64,000 bases of DNA from Phaseolus vulgaris (GCF_000499845.2 NC_023749.2:10549298-10613297); one strand, 5' to 3'. Numbered from the stretch's first letter, positions 12,640-24,925 are shown. Made by a program: numbers and translations. Notes: generated by a model from the sequence alone, not told the origin.

Positions 12640-14494
12640 TTTTTATGGTTTAAAAAATTTTAATGCAGGGAAGAATATGTACAAATAAACAGGCGTCAAG
12701 CTAGATGATGTTTAACGAGCGCTTATTGGAAGGCAACCCAGTCCACATTTTAGTTTTATGTTGTTTTGTTATTTTGGTTTTGATTTTACCTTTCAAAAAT
12801 CATGTTTTCTTATAGGGATTCTCGCCCAAGCAAGTCAACTCTCGCTTGAGCGAGTTTGATATAAAAAAATAGAGTTTTCGTGCAGGGAATCTCGCTCAAG
12901 CGAGAAATTCTGCACAAGCTAGAAATTTTTTGCAAAAAAAAATCAAAAAATAAAATAAAATCAAAGGTAACACCCTCCTTATATGCCTCCTAATCAGCTT
13001 GCAGGTTATGTATAAAGAAATACTATAGATGAAGATTTTAACAAAGAGCTGGATGACTTCTTAGGAAGAGAGGATTGAGCAAAAATATGGTTTTATCTGT
13101 CTAATTCTCTTTTCTTTTTAGTTATTTGAATTTTGTTTTATGTTTTTCTATTTATGTTTTTCTATTTATGTTTTTATTTTTCGGTTATCTTGTTTATCTA
13201 TTTATTTGCTTTTGTTTAGTTTGTTTTAATTGCGTATTTTTTATTTTGAATAAATTTGATGTTTTTGTTAATTTTATTTCTTGAATTATTTTTCTTAAAT
13301 AATTTCAGTTTTAGTTTTGTTCTCTAGTTTTATTTGTTCTCAAATAAAGAAGAACTAGAATATTAATTTTGAATTGTGAAAAAAGGAATTTATGTTTAAA
13401 TATTAGATAGTGAGATGAATTAAACACAGGTTAGAAAAGAAAATATGATTGAATCCCTATTCAAATGTAGTTGAAATTGTGATACACGAAAATTTATCAG
13501 GAAAATTGATTAAGACAGAGAATGACAAGACAAAAAGGAATAAGGCCAATTAAACCAAGTAAGTTTGTGAACCTTAAACAATTTTGAGAGTTTTTCTGAT
13601 GAATTGACAGTTGTGGTTGCTTAATTTTTATTTTTGTTACATCATAAAAGAACTTGAAGATGATTGAGGCATTTGTTTGTGTTAATTAGAGACTTAGGGC
13701 CAAATAGCCAACCTTTATCTTATTAGAATTCCATTTTTTTATATATCCCCTTTAGGCTAAGAATTTTTTTGTTAATATTGCACCTTAACCGTTAAGGATA
13801 TATTTTCCTACCCTTTAGCATGTTAAAGGAATGAGAACATAGATGTAATACATATAGAAAAGGGAATGGTTGGTTCTGATTGTGAAAGCTCAAAAAGTTA
13901 AAAATAGGAAGAATATTTTCCTATTATTGAAAAAAAAAACAGAAACAAAAGAAGATAAAGAAATACAAATAGAAAAGAAAGAAAAAATTTCATCATGAAA
14001 ATCATAAAGAAAATGAGGAAAAAGGTGACATCGAAAGAAAATGGTGAGTAGATAACATATATGTCCTCGATAATTGAATTGAAGGTATTTTCTTCTTCTT
14101 TAATATGTGCATTTTGTTATCTAAAAAGAACCAATATTTTTTTGGAAGCCCAGCCTCATTACAACCCTGGAAAAGACCTCAAGATTCATGTTTCTAATAT
14201 GTTTGTGATATGAAGATGAAATGAAAAGCAACTGTGATTTATTATGATTCAATGAAAATAGAGAGAAACACTTACATGTGAGCATGAGAATAAGTTCCTT
14301 AATCAATTGTCATTTATTTGTTTTGATTTGATCCTGGAAGTTGATTGTGTCTATATTCTTCTATATTTGAATTTGGAAGCATCATAAGTTTCTGATTTGA
14401 TCTGTTGTTTAGTAAATTAAGTTATTTGATATTTAAATTCAAATATATTCATTTACTTTGCTTGAGGACAAGCAAGATTCTAAGTTGTTGAGAG
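12640..14494 (+). mobile_element. 3' internal region of a Ty3/gypsy-type element
   Basis: The sequence around 12690-12745 (GTCAAGCTAGATGATGTTTAA, then GAGCGCTTATTGGAAGGCAA) resembles the conserved stretch that follows pol in many plant gypsy elements. It ends at 14451-14494 with TTTGCTTGAGGACAAGCAAG and a purine-rich stretch just before an LTR start, as expected for a polypurine tract. No gag or pol coding sequence remains, and the 5' LTR and body are missing. Near-palindromic CTCGCTTGAGCGAG motifs occur at about 12848 and, in variant form, near 12890. Orientation is plus. Confidence 0.65.
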
Positions 14495-15705
14495 TGATAA
14501 GTGCCAATTTTCAGTAATATTTCATAATGCACTTATGAGAATTTATTGTTAATTTACATATAAAATAATTCCTAATTTATGAATTTATACGTTTTTACAT
14601 TTTTTTATGATCTTTATTTGAATAAGAGCATTTTATTCCCAAATATAGTGTTAATTTCAGGTTTTTAGGAAGGATTGAAGATTTGGAGTAAAAGAGAATG
14701 ATTTGAGCTAAAAAAAAGAAAGTTGGAAGGTTCTAGAATAGAGAAAAGCTTCGAAAAAGCTAAATTCGCAACAGAAGTATCTCGCTTGAGCGAGAATGCT
14801 CCAAGACTGTTTTCGGAAATCAACGTCTTTCTTGCTCAAGCGAGAATTCCTCGCTCGAGTGAGAATGCGTTAGACAGATTAGGCTTTTTTTTATGTTTTA
14901 TCACTTATCCCGTCAGTGCGACACATGAAGCAATCTAACCCTAGAAAATTAGGTTAAATAGGGGGCTAGAGGCTCAACCCTAGTGTGCAAGATTGAGAGG
15001 AAAACACCATTGAGTGAATTGTAACCCAATTAGGAGAATGGAAAGTGCTAGAAGTATGTGTAGCTAATTTTATCCTTTAGGATTGGGAGTAATATGTTCG
15101 AACTCTTATGTATTAAGGTGATATTTAATATGATATAATATTTTGTTCTTAATTGATTATTGGTATTGTTGTTTTATTTCTTAATTTCTGTGACAAATTG
15201 AAAATCTTAAATACGACCAAGAGGTATTTTTAGGGTTCTGACCTAAACAAAAATACTTAACATATTTGAGTGCTAGAGATAGACTTGAAATGTTAATTGT
15301 CATTAACGTCTGAGTGTGATTCTAAGTTGTTTATATAAGTATGCGAGAGATTGATATTTAGAAAACATTCTTAAGATTTTTATATGCGAGAGATTAATAT
15401 AAATGAATTTTCTACGAGCATCAGATTCAATCAAAGAACTTAATATTAACATGTTAATCAAAATACATAAGAGTGAGGAAGATGAAACCTAATCCATACT
15501 TTTCCAACTTGAAGCAACCAATTCTTTGTTTGTTTTCTTATTGATCACTTCTAACACAATACCATCAAATCTCTTTTTATTGTTTTGTTTATATTTAGCA
15601 AACATTCTACACTATAATTCATTGTTCATTGTGGGATCGATATCCGCCCTTAGGGACAAATTATTACTTCTGACAACGCGGTGCACTTGTCGTAGAAAGT
15701 CATCA
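14495..15705 (+). repeat. 3' LTR of a gypsy-type element (LTR family G, copy 1)
   Basis: The LTR starts TGATAAGTGCC directly after the polypurine-like stretch and ends GTCATCA. The same start and end are shared by LTRs at 38301-38959 and 56576-57774 (minus), which supports the boundaries. Length is 1211 bp. It contains CTCGCTTGAGCGAG-type motifs at about 14781-14865. The next five bases, TTGAG, belong to the family B LINE reading on at 15706, so the LTR element inserted into that LINE. The left target copy is lost with the 5' LTR. Confidence 0.8.
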
Positions 15706-18590
15706 TTGAGGATCATATTTTGGACTTTTATAGAAATCTTTATGCTGAGTCTATTTCTAATGTTCAGGATACAAGTAATATGAAAGATTTTATTTGTACT
15801 TATATTCCTGAGTTGGTTTCCTCTGAGGAGAATATGATGTTGATTAAATGTTCTGTTTTTTGGAAATCAAGAATGTTATTTTTAATCTTAATGGTAATAG
15901 TACTCCTAGTCCTAATGGTTTTGGTGGTGTTTTCTATCATTCTTGCTGGGAAATTATTGGGACAAATGTTTGCAATGTTTTTCAACAGGTTTTTAAACAA
16001 AACTAGGTTTTCCTTGGAATGAACAGTAATGTGGTATGTCTTATTCCTAATGTGGCTTACAAAGTTGATATTCATAAAGTCTTTGACACTCTGAGTTGAA
16101 AGTTCTTATTATTAGTTTTGACACGCTTTGGTTTTCATCCATTGTTTGTCGGTTGGATTAGTACAATTCTCCATTCAACTATGCTTTCTATTAGAATAAA
16201 TGGCAGTTTGGTGAGTTTTTTTTCCTTGTAGTAGAGGTGTCAAACAAGGTGAATCCTTTGTCTCCTTTACTTTTCTGTCTTGCAGAGGAAGCTCTTAGTA
16301 AATGTATCTCTAAGCTTGTTAATGATAAGAAGATTCTACATATGGCTAGTCCGTAAGGTTATCTCACTCCCTCTCATATTTTATATGTTGATGACATATT
16401 TGTTTTCTATTGGGTGGATAATAAGTCTCTTAAAAATTTAAGTATTTTTCTTAAAACATATGGTGATTTTTCTGGTCAATATGTTAATAATTCTAAGAGT
16501 AGTTTTTTCACCATGGATAATTCTGCAAGATTTGTCACCAAAATTCAACGTATTCTTTCTTGTAGTCATGGTTGTTTGCCTTTCAGTTATTTAGGAGTGC
16601 CTATCTTTGTTAGTGCTCCAAAGTGTCATTTTTTTCAACCTTTGGCTGATAAAGTCAAATTGAAGCTAGCATCTTGGAAAGATTGATGGGTCATATTCAA
16701 TTGGTTAATACAGTGATTACTAGATTTCTAGTTTATAGTTTTAATATGTATAAATGGTATGTTTCACTTCTTAAGCAAGTTGAGTAGTGGTGTCGAAATT
16801 TTATCTGGAGTGGTGATATTATGAAAAAAGGTATAACTATCGTTAATTGGGCTATGATTTGTTCTCCTATTGAGAATGGAGGTTTGAAAATTATTAACCT
16901 TCATCATGAAAATAATGCATATCTTCTTAAGTTTGCTTGGAACTTTGCTTATAGCAACATGTCTTGGTCTTTTCTTCTGAAAGTCAGGGTTTTTAAATCA
17001 AAATATGATTTTATAATGGTTTATAGATCTCATCTCTTTGGCTTGGAATTAAGCAGTTTTATTCTACTATACTTGATTATACTTCTTGGATTGTTGGTAC
17101 AGGTACTTTTATTAATTTCTGGAATGTTAAATGGTGTTCTACTACTTCTTTAGCAAATATTGCAGGGTTATCTGATGGTCCTAGCATTCCGGATACAGTC
17201 TCTAAGTTTTGGACTGGTTGTGATTGGAATATTCCCTTGTCTTTACAAAAGATGTCTCATTTTTTTAATCATATCATGGTTAGGGAGGAACAGGATATTC
17301 CTAATTGGATTCTAGATGAGTTTGGTCGTTTAACTCTTTAAATTGGCTATGACTTTTTTCTTGGAACCAGGAGTTCCCTATGGTTGTGGTAAATTCATTT
17401 GGTCTTCATATACTCTGCCTTCCAAAACTCTAGTACTCTGGAAAAAAATTCATGGGCGGCTTCCTACAAATCAACATATTCAGAATAAAGGTTTGCATAT
17501 ATTTTTTATGTGTATGCTTTGTGAAAAGCACAAGGAATCTATTCAACATTATTTTTTGAATGTTCTAATGTTTTGCTTATTTGGAGTTAGTTTCGGCATA
17601 TCTTTCTTACTTCTCATTTCTCTAATAAGGATGCTTTTCTTTCTTTTATTCAGAGTGATGGTAGTCCTTTGGTTAAATTGATTAAGCTTCCAGTGATAAC
17701 TTTTTCTATTTAGATGATATGGCATATGAGGAATTATGCTAGATTTCAGGATAAGATTGATGTTTCTAAGGCTATTTCGATAATTAAAGATTTAACTTGT
17801 CTAGTGGGAAATTCATCTAAAGCTTCAATGAAGAATAATATGTTGGATTTCAACGTGATTAAGTTTTTTGGTATTAATACTCATACTGGTAAAGTTCTTT
17901 GTCTTCTTTCTATTAGATGGGTGTTCCCTTCACCAGGCTGGGTTAAAATTAACCCTGATGGGGTTGTTAGGAGATATCCTAGTTTTGCTACTTGAGGATG
18001 TATTTTCCGTGGGAGTGTGGGGGAGTTTATTGGTGTTTTCTCTATGTTTCTTGAAGTTCAGAATGCTATGGTTGCTGAGTTTTATGGAGTTATACATGCT
18101 ATGGAGGAAGCTCAAAAGATGGGGCTTACTAATATGGCTTGAATGTGATTCTTCTACCTTGGTTTGTGCTGCGTTTACTGCTAGAACTAATGTTCCGTGA
18201 TTGCTTCGTAATCAATGGAATACTTGTCTTAATTACTGTGGGAAAATCAGGTTTATGGTTACTCGTATTTTTCGTGAATGGAATGCGTGTGTTGATAAGT
18301 TGACTAATTTAGGATTTATTCATAGAGAATCATTTCATTGGTATAATAGGCTTCCATCTAGTCTCATATTAGAATTCTTTATGAATAGGTATAGTCTACC
18401 TATGTATCATTTTTGTTAACATGTGGGTTTTGGTCTAGTCCTCCCATATTTATTTTTCTTTGTTTTTTTCTTTTTTTAATAATACTTTTTTCATATGATG
18501 GCAAATGATTGTTGTTACTTGAGGTGTCGGCCTAGTTGAGATATTAAGTTGTATAGTGATATCTAACATGAAAGCTTTTATAAAAAAAAA
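15706..18590 (+). mobile_element. Family B LINE, 5' part lost, 3' end intact
   Basis: The sequence resumes in the linker before reverse transcriptase (ATTGAGGATC...ATATTTTGG; about 17 bp are missing compared with the sister copy at 32260-32300) and runs to an A-run at 18581-18590. The sister copy is the minus-strand element at 29923-35448, alignable over most of this length. The 5' part with ORF1 and endonuclease is absent, apparently lost with the left part of the LTR element that split the LINE. The 3' end matches the sister (ATAGTGATATCTAACATG at 18553-18570). Confidence 0.82.
15720..18420 (+). pseudogene. LINE ORF2 pseudogene with RT, zf-RVT and RNase H
   Basis: Reverse transcriptase blocks include a DIHKVFDTL box at about 16068, YVDD at about 16386 and NNSKSSFFTMDN after it. 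YVDD is a tolerated form of the catalytic box. A zf-RVT block follows at about 17370-17570 (CMLCEKHKESIQHYF). The C terminus, about 17930-18415, is an RNase H domain in which all four expected acidic positions can still be read: the D in INPDG, the E in AEFYG, the D in ECDSS, and the D in NACVDKL. Frameshifts and stops (for example 16356, 17338, 17995 and 18200) split the reading frame, so it is dead despite the conserved residues. Confidence 0.8.
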
Positions 18591-18596
18591 GATATA

Positions 18597-18800
18597 CACT
18601 AGTGGAAAAAATGGTCATTTATGTCACATTTTTTACATCAGACCCCCTTGGTCACGACATAAGAAGTACGGTGAAAATTTTGAAAATAAAACTAAGAGTT
18701 TTACTTCAAACCACATATGGTTTGACATAAAGTTCAAGATTTACATCGAACCACATAAGTCACTACGAGACAAATTGGTAAGGACATGATGCAGTTTGAC
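18597..18800 (+). mobile_element. One end of a CACTA-type element
   Basis: Starts CACTAGTGGAAAAAATGG immediately after the LINE tail. The CACTAGTGG start and the A-rich block after it are typical of CACTA termini. The opposite end was not found, so the extent is a guess. It differs from the CACTACAAG family elsewhere in the window. Confidence 0.4.
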
Positions 18801-19084
18801 GTAGATTCTTGTTTGGCTAAGTTGTTATCCCTAAATATTGTTATGTTTAACTGCTATTCGGGACCGATAGTTTTATGACATGTATTTATTGTCATTCCAT
18901 CGTATCATGAGATTGAAGAGACAGAAAAAAAAAATCCATTTAACAAGATATTTAAGTATTACATCATTTTATTTTAACACCTTATTAGTTAATTTTATTA
19001 TTATATCACATTCTCAATTTATTAATGTTTTTATATGTTTTTTACTACTAAATTTTGACATTCCAAACACTAAGGTGATAATAT

Positions 19085-19545
19085 TAACATTATTATTATT
19101 ATTATTAATATTATTAATCATATTATTAATATTATAATTATCAATATTTTTATTATTATTATTATTAATATTATTATAATTAGTATTTATATTAACATTA
19201 TTATTATTATTCATAATATTATTATTATTATTTATATTATTTATATTATTATGTTTCAATTATTATTAATTTTATTAATATTAATATTAAAATTATTATT
19301 ATTAATATTATTGTAATTATTATTCTTATTCTTACTATTACCATTATTATTGTTGTAATGGCTACTAATGTTATTGTTGTTATCATTAATTTTATATTAA
19401 TATTATTATTATTGTAATTATTATAATTATTATTATTGTAATTATTATAATTATTATTATTAATATTATTATAATTATTATCATTATTATTATTATTATT
19501 ATTATAATTATTATTATTATTATTATTAATATTAATATTGTGAAA
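19085..19545. repeat. Degenerate ATT/TTA microsatellite, about 460 bp
   Basis: Almost pure T/A trinucleotide sequence dominated by ATT, TTA and ATA units with few G or C. Open frames here would encode only Asn or Ile runs and are artefacts of the repeat. Similar tracts occur at 36020-36760 and 37680-37975. Confidence 0.85.
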
Positions 19546-19782
19546 TTTATCAACGAAATTTATTGATGGATAATATTGGTCAATTACTAATGGATAATGT
19601 TTTTTGTCAATTACCGATAGATTTTATCGACAAATTTTGATTTGCACTAAAAAAAATTTAAAATTTTCAGATTCATCGATAATTACATCCGTTGGTAAAA
19701 TTCATCGGTAATAAAAAAAATTACCAACAAACACAAATTCGTCAATAATTTTCTATCGATAAATCAACAATTTCTTGTAGTA
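19546..19782. mobile_element. CACTA-type terminal segment
   Basis: Sequence rich in recurring ATCGATAA, TCGGTAA and ACCGATAG words that ends TTTCTTGTAGTA, the reverse complement of a TACTACAAGAAA-type CACTA terminus. It abuts the truncated end of the minus-strand LINE that follows. The other terminus could lie beyond the microsatellite but was not identified. Confidence 0.45.
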
Positions 19783-20190
19783 TTTACCACACTCTCATTT
19801 TATAAAATGATAAATAAAATTATGGTGATGTAGTAATAAGATTTTATTAACCCTACTCTCCCCTCAAAGGATAAATGTCTCTCTTTCCATTTAGTCAATC
19901 TCTTTCCCAATTTTCACATTATACATTTTCAAAATTTTCTTCTTCTATGGTTTTTCCCTATAATCATTTCCAAATATGTGAAATGTACACTCGTGATGCT
20001 ACAATTTAGAATAACAAACTCTTTCAATTATAGTCTACAGACCTACTCCCCTTATATTGTTTTTGAAGAAATTAACCATAAGCAATTAGACAAGGTCAAA
20101 GCATCTAAGAATGCATTTTAGTACTAAGATAAATACTTGTCTCGCATGTAAATAGTGTGCTATCAGCATATTATAATATATTTACCATTA

Positions 20191-20306
20191 TCTTCTTACT
20201 TCTTATCCTAATGCCCTATAACATGTGCTTTCCAAACATGTCTTACTATCTTCTTACTTCTTATCCTAATGCCCTCTAACATGTGCTTTCCAAACATGTC
20301 TTACTA
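20191..20306. repeat. 58-bp tandem duplication inside the LINE RT
   Basis: Two adjacent 58-bp units, 20191-20248 and 20249-20306, differ by one base (CCCTATAAC versus CCCTCTAAC). They fall between the RT blocks just upstream of the catalytic box in the dead LINE, so the duplication occurred within the pseudogene. The near-identity shows that it is recent compared with the decay around it. Confidence 0.92.
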
Positions 20307-21777
20307 GGCCTGCTAATCCCCCGACAACTAATAAGAACAAAATAGAGCTAGAAGATCTCTTTATCTTAATTCTTTTGATGGTTTGAATTCCTTTGTTACC
20401 ATTAATGAGATATGAAATTGTAGGCGATTCCAAACAACCAATCATCCAACTTATCCATTTTTCACATAATCATAATTTGCGCCCAACATATGGTGTAGAA
20501 ATCTCACCTAACTGAGTCATATATGCTTTCTTAACAATCACACTTTTTTTCTTTGTTCTCCTTACTTCATTAGCTACTAGCACATTATCTAGTAATCGTA
20601 TATCCTTAATGAACAAGAAATATCTTTTATAATATGATCTTTTGGGTATCAGTCTATTAGGTAGTGTCTTGGATAATATATTGTATTACTACCACCAACA
20701 ATATAGGCATATTTTCATCTAGTCCCTGTGACTTATTTGTTTTTTAGGCGAGTGTTATGAAATATGTGTTGCCTCCATTGGCCACTTCCCACTACTTTGA
20801 AAGTTATAATTGCATTCTTCACCTCCACTTTAGTGGTCTCCCAAAACTTCTTTGTGAAACTAAAATTTATATCTTCATAGCAAAAACTTTTATCCCACAC
20901 TCCCACACAACATCCCTAACTCTTATTGCTAATAAAAAAAAACACCATCCCTAACTTCTATTTTTCAGATTCTCCCAATTAGCATTTGATTATCTTCGTA
21001 AGATATAAATGGGAACTTTATGTTGTCTAACCTAATGTCGAAAAACTTATTAACTTACTCATTTTATTTCTATAGAATGTTTTTACCTCTTCTTAAACCT
21101 TTTTTCACTCCTCACACCACTCATCATTGATTCTTACTCCCTCAATTGTGTTTTTTATTCTCGTATTGTCAATCAACAATTGCAAATTTATTGTATTCAA
21201 GTCACTTAATGTTATCCATTCAAACCTAGATTTGTTTCTCTCTAATGCTTCCTTCCTAAAACTTAACTATGCAAAAAGTTGTTTCTCTCTTTCTCTCTCT
21301 TTGTTGAAACAATTATTTTTGTCCATTTTTTCCAATTCACTTATCTTTGTATTGATTTTTTTTGTTCTGATTTATATCCCTAAAGACCTCTTTGTAGTAG
21401 ATTTTCAACTATTGTTTTAGACTCTTTAGTTTTCTCCTTTAGTATTAACATATGCTTGCATTTACCATGCAGATATTCCAATGCCTTTTAACAATTTCTT
21501 CAAATCCTTTATCGAAACATTCAAGGTTCTAAAAGGTTTAGGGCATCAATCTACTAGTGTTTCCTTTAATACTAATGCACAATGTCTGACATTATTCTAT
21601 CTTTAACATATTACTTACATCTTGACCACATATCCACCCATTTGCGAGAGACAATGATTCTGTCTGACCTACTTTTGATTGAACCATTTGGTATGTATCA
21701 CGTAGACTTTCTCCTGACCATGGATGAATATATCAATTCTATGTTCTCAGTAAACTTATTAAATCCTTGTACATCTC

Positions 21778-21945
21778 TTTTTTTTATCGACAAAATAAAC
21801 ATTTAAGAGATGCTCCAATCCTTATATAAAAGGAGACTATAAACCTCCAAACCACTTCCATGAAAAACCTACATTGGAAGAGTAGAACAACCACACCCAA
21901 AAGCCTACTGTAGAACTATTGAACATAAAAGTTATTTTCTCTCAT
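21778..21945 (-). mobile_element. LINE 3' tail nested in the LINE endonuclease
   Basis: On the minus strand this ends TATATAAGGATTGGAGCATC, an AT-rich stretch, then CGATAAAAAAAAG. That is the family A tail plan seen at 12000-12085. Endonuclease coding of the host LINE is readable on both sides, so the tail is an insertion. The upstream limit is approximate and no clear TSD was found. Confidence 0.65.
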
Positions 21946-22075
21946 TACCTCTTAATTTAGTCATTTTCTTTCAAAAGTCTCCCAACATACACCACACCTT
22001 ATTTTCGCAGTGTCTCCTAATTTTAGTTATAAGTTTTTCTACTCATCCTACTTCCCATATGAAACCTTTAACCCT

Positions 22076-22904
22076 CCTGATATATGTCATAAGCAAACTT
22101 GTTTATATGTTATACGTTTTTAAAACTAACATTAACCACAGTATATAAATTTAATTATGTGAAATTAATCTACAAATAAAATAAATTAAAACATATCAAT
22201 CGATGTAACTAAGATACAATAATATTCTTAATGAAAAAACGAACGAAACATTACCAATTTATACAACAGTCATTAAACTTAATTGTAGTATAACACCTTA
22301 ATTAAAATAATTTTAAACAATTTCTACTTGGATAAACTTTGTTCTAGTGAAGAATACATATTACGCGTTAATTCGTGAAATGGGTGCCGTCAAATTTTGG
22401 AAGTAATTATCCACTAATATATTTTTTTACCAAAAAAAATATAAAAATCATTGATATTAAAATAATTAGATTAGATAAATAACATTACTCCTGCATATTT
22501 TCTTTTTAAAAAATGAGTTATGTGAAAACCCTGTATATAAAAATATCACCAACGTTACCGAGTGCACCATTCCATAGTTCTTTATCCTTTTGACACCCCA
22601 AATAATGGGAATGTGATTCCTCCTTCATTTTGTTTATTAAAAGGATAAATAAATGATCAGCATTTAAAAGGACATTTTGATGTTGCAAAGCCAAATGTGC
22701 TTAGGCCATGCTCGTCCGAATTTGGTACCCAACTATCTCTATCTATCAATTTTTAGGATCATCCTTCCCTTTTTGTTCCGGAAGGTCACATAGAGTTAGG
22801 TCATTACAATCATTAGACTGCAACGGCAGTTAATTATAGTTGATATGTGAAACAAAAGAAAATTCTCATACATGCATACGTACATCACTTCAATTTGTAT
22901 AGTC
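22076..22904. other. Intergenic, no gene seen
   Basis: AT-rich DNA with no recognisable coding or element ends. Confidence 0.45.
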
Positions 22905-23235
22905 TCTAATTCAATTTTATAAAACTGATTTATAAGGTGAGATTTAAACTAACTTGTATATCATAAAATATTTTTATTTCTAATCGACGTGAAATCTTCA
23001 TCACACCCCGTTACGTTGAAACCGTTAATTTGTGTATGAGATTATGTAGTAGAAGGTTCGATATCGACCTGATAGTGAATGACCTAATCAGTTCAACAAT
23101 TTTTTACTTTGATAAACTATAACCTTAATATCATATTAAAAAGTGAACTTTAAACTTAGCTCAAACTTATAAAACCGACTTAAAAGTGAAATTTCACATA
23201 CACTATAAAAAATTTTGATTTATGATCAATTTGCG
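22905..23235. repeat. Legume-type interspersed repeat segments
   Basis: Two similar segments, near 22915-23010 and 23140-23235, contain the wording TATAAAACTGATTTATAAGG or TATAAAACCGACTTAAAAG followed by a GTGAAATCTTCATC-type stretch. This resembles a repeat I know to be very common in legume genomes, but its class is uncertain and I cannot search for it. Parts of 26150-26500, in the opposite orientation, look related. Confidence 0.4.
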
Positions 23236-24474
23236 ATATTCGGATGTGTAAGGAACCTAACCTAGCATAGGTAACATCACAAACCACTCACAAATGAAAA
23301 GTTAAAACACAAAAGCAAGTTTACCTTGCGTGGTACTAGCCAGAAGAATTTGTATAAAGGTGCTCTCACTAGTTAACTTTGAACGCTGTTGGATTTGATT
23401 TGGACCAAAAAACAAAACAAAAACCCACGACATGAAGCTTGGTTAGTGGTGCTTGCCAGTTGCCATGTAAATATCTTGGAGTAGCATCTGCCTTGGCATT
23501 TGGCTAGACGCCCATTTTTTTTTTCTGGTTAAAATTGAAAAGAATTTTGAAAAAATAAAAATAAAAAATTGTAGAGGGTATACTATAGCGTTGAACGTAG
23601 TAGATAAGCTTTTGTAGGTTGAGTGGCTTACTTTATATTTTATTAAGCAGACAAGAGGCATCTACTTACCATCTTTGCGTTCCTCAGTTCGTGGCAAAGG
23701 ATACTACTTGCCTTTCAATTGCTCTATCTATTCATTCATTAATACTTTCTTTATGCTATTTCCTATTTCATGTATACATCGTATATATTATTCTCTCTCT
23801 CTCTATGTATATGTATGTATATATATACTCTTCTTTGAATTGAATTGAAATGATCAACATCATGACCTTTTAGTTGGTGGATGTGTGTGTATATATATTT
23901 GTATAGACGAACACGATGACTTTATAGACGCACAAATGCAAAAACTAGAGTGAGGGATGAAAGATGGAGAGAGAAAAAAGAAGTGAGGTTTGTATCCAAA
24001 AGGGGTCCCTCAAAATCAAGACGTGACGCGCGTTCATTTGTTTCCACATACAATATTCCTTGAGATTAAACTATTGTGATTTTTATATTGATAATATTTA
24101 TTTATGTGTATGCATGTAAAATGAAGTATGCTCTTTCTCTTGGGCTATGGGATCATGGAGTTGGGTTGTGGGTTTCTAGCAGCCAATCGTGTTTTCCTCC
24201 CACAAAGGTGATTCCTTTGCTTCCTTCTTAAGCCAATTTCAACCAAAAAAAAAATCAACACTTTCTGTCTTACCTAATTGGTAGCATTAGTAATGTGCTT
24301 GAAACTGTGTTTTTCTCCATTGAGTAAGGTTATGGTGCTAATTAATTACCTCATCACTTTTCTTGTCTTGCTCCTATTGGCATTTCCACTATCAATATCA
24401 CTTTTATGCTCCTTCCCAATTTTCTTTTAAAATAATGCTTTTGTTTTGTGGGAGAGGGAAAGATGAGTTACTTT
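23236..24474. other. Intergenic, no gene supported
   Basis: This stretch is less AT-rich than its surroundings, with a CT/TA microsatellite at about 23790-23830. Two opposed short ORFs (23443-23661 minus, 23619-23843 plus) have no domain features. I looked for the conserved plant microRNA sequences I know and saw none. Confidence 0.4.
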
Positions 24475-24912
24475 CACTCTACAACAAAATTATTAAGTAA
24501 AAGTTAATTTTATAAATCAAAATTATTAGCTATTAAATAAATTAGAGAACATTTTATAAATTAAGAAAATTAGAATCTAAATTAGTTTTTATTATTAATA
24601 AAAATATATAAACTAGTTTTTAAATTAATATCTAATCATTAGTTACCAAGATTTTAGATACTATTTATATTCTAAATTAGTCTCTATTAGTCATTTAAAG
24701 ACTAATTTATAATATAAAATATTAGTAATGAAAACATTGGTAACTAATTTAGATATCAATTTAAAAATTATTTTATAATTTTTTATTAATAATAGAAATG
24801 ACTTTAAATATCAATGTTTTTTTAGTCTCTAAAATAATATCTAATTTAGTCAATATAATGACTAATTATTTTTTAAAAAATTTGGTTGTTATTTAATGAT
24901 TTTATTGTAGTG
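24475..24912. mobile_element. CACTA-type fold-back MITE, copy 2 (diverged)
   Basis: Begins CACTCTACAACAAAATTATT and ends AATGATTTTATTGTAGTG, an imperfect inverted pair of the same type as the copy at 7555. The interior again has both strands' versions of GAAACTAATTTA-like words. No clean 3-bp TSD is visible, and the left terminus carries a small insertion, so this is the oldest-looking copy. Confidence 0.7.
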
Positions 24913-24920
24913 TCACTTTA

Positions 24921-24925
<5 letters not shown>

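Larger units (their letters stand above)
19787..22075 (-). pseudogene. Family A LINE ORF2 fragment (EN and RT), minus strand
   Basis: Read from high to low coordinates it gives an endonuclease block WCMLGDF near 21990, a second endonuclease block with a YIPNGSIKSR-like stretch near 21690, then RT: LLDNVLVANEV near 20590, EFKPSKELRQ near 20360, and the catalytic box at about 20150, which reads YADS where YADD is expected. It continues to a KERHLSF..R..LIKS stretch at about 19870 and stops against a CACTA-type end. Stops and frameshifts are everywhere. The 3' UTR and tail are missing. A short LINE tail (21778-about 21945) splits the endonuclease part. The plus-strand ORFs at 20757, 21127 and 21582 are antisense shadows. 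Confidence 0.75.

Noticed and set aside
20757..21806. Plus-strand ORFs at 20757, 21127 and 21582 as small genes
   Set aside because: The opposite strand encodes recognisable LINE endonuclease and RT blocks over the same bases, so these are antisense shadows.
23870..24470. MicroRNA precursor or small gene in the less AT-rich stretch
   Set aside because: No match to a conserved mature plant microRNA that I know and no clear hairpin or ORF could be seen by eye.
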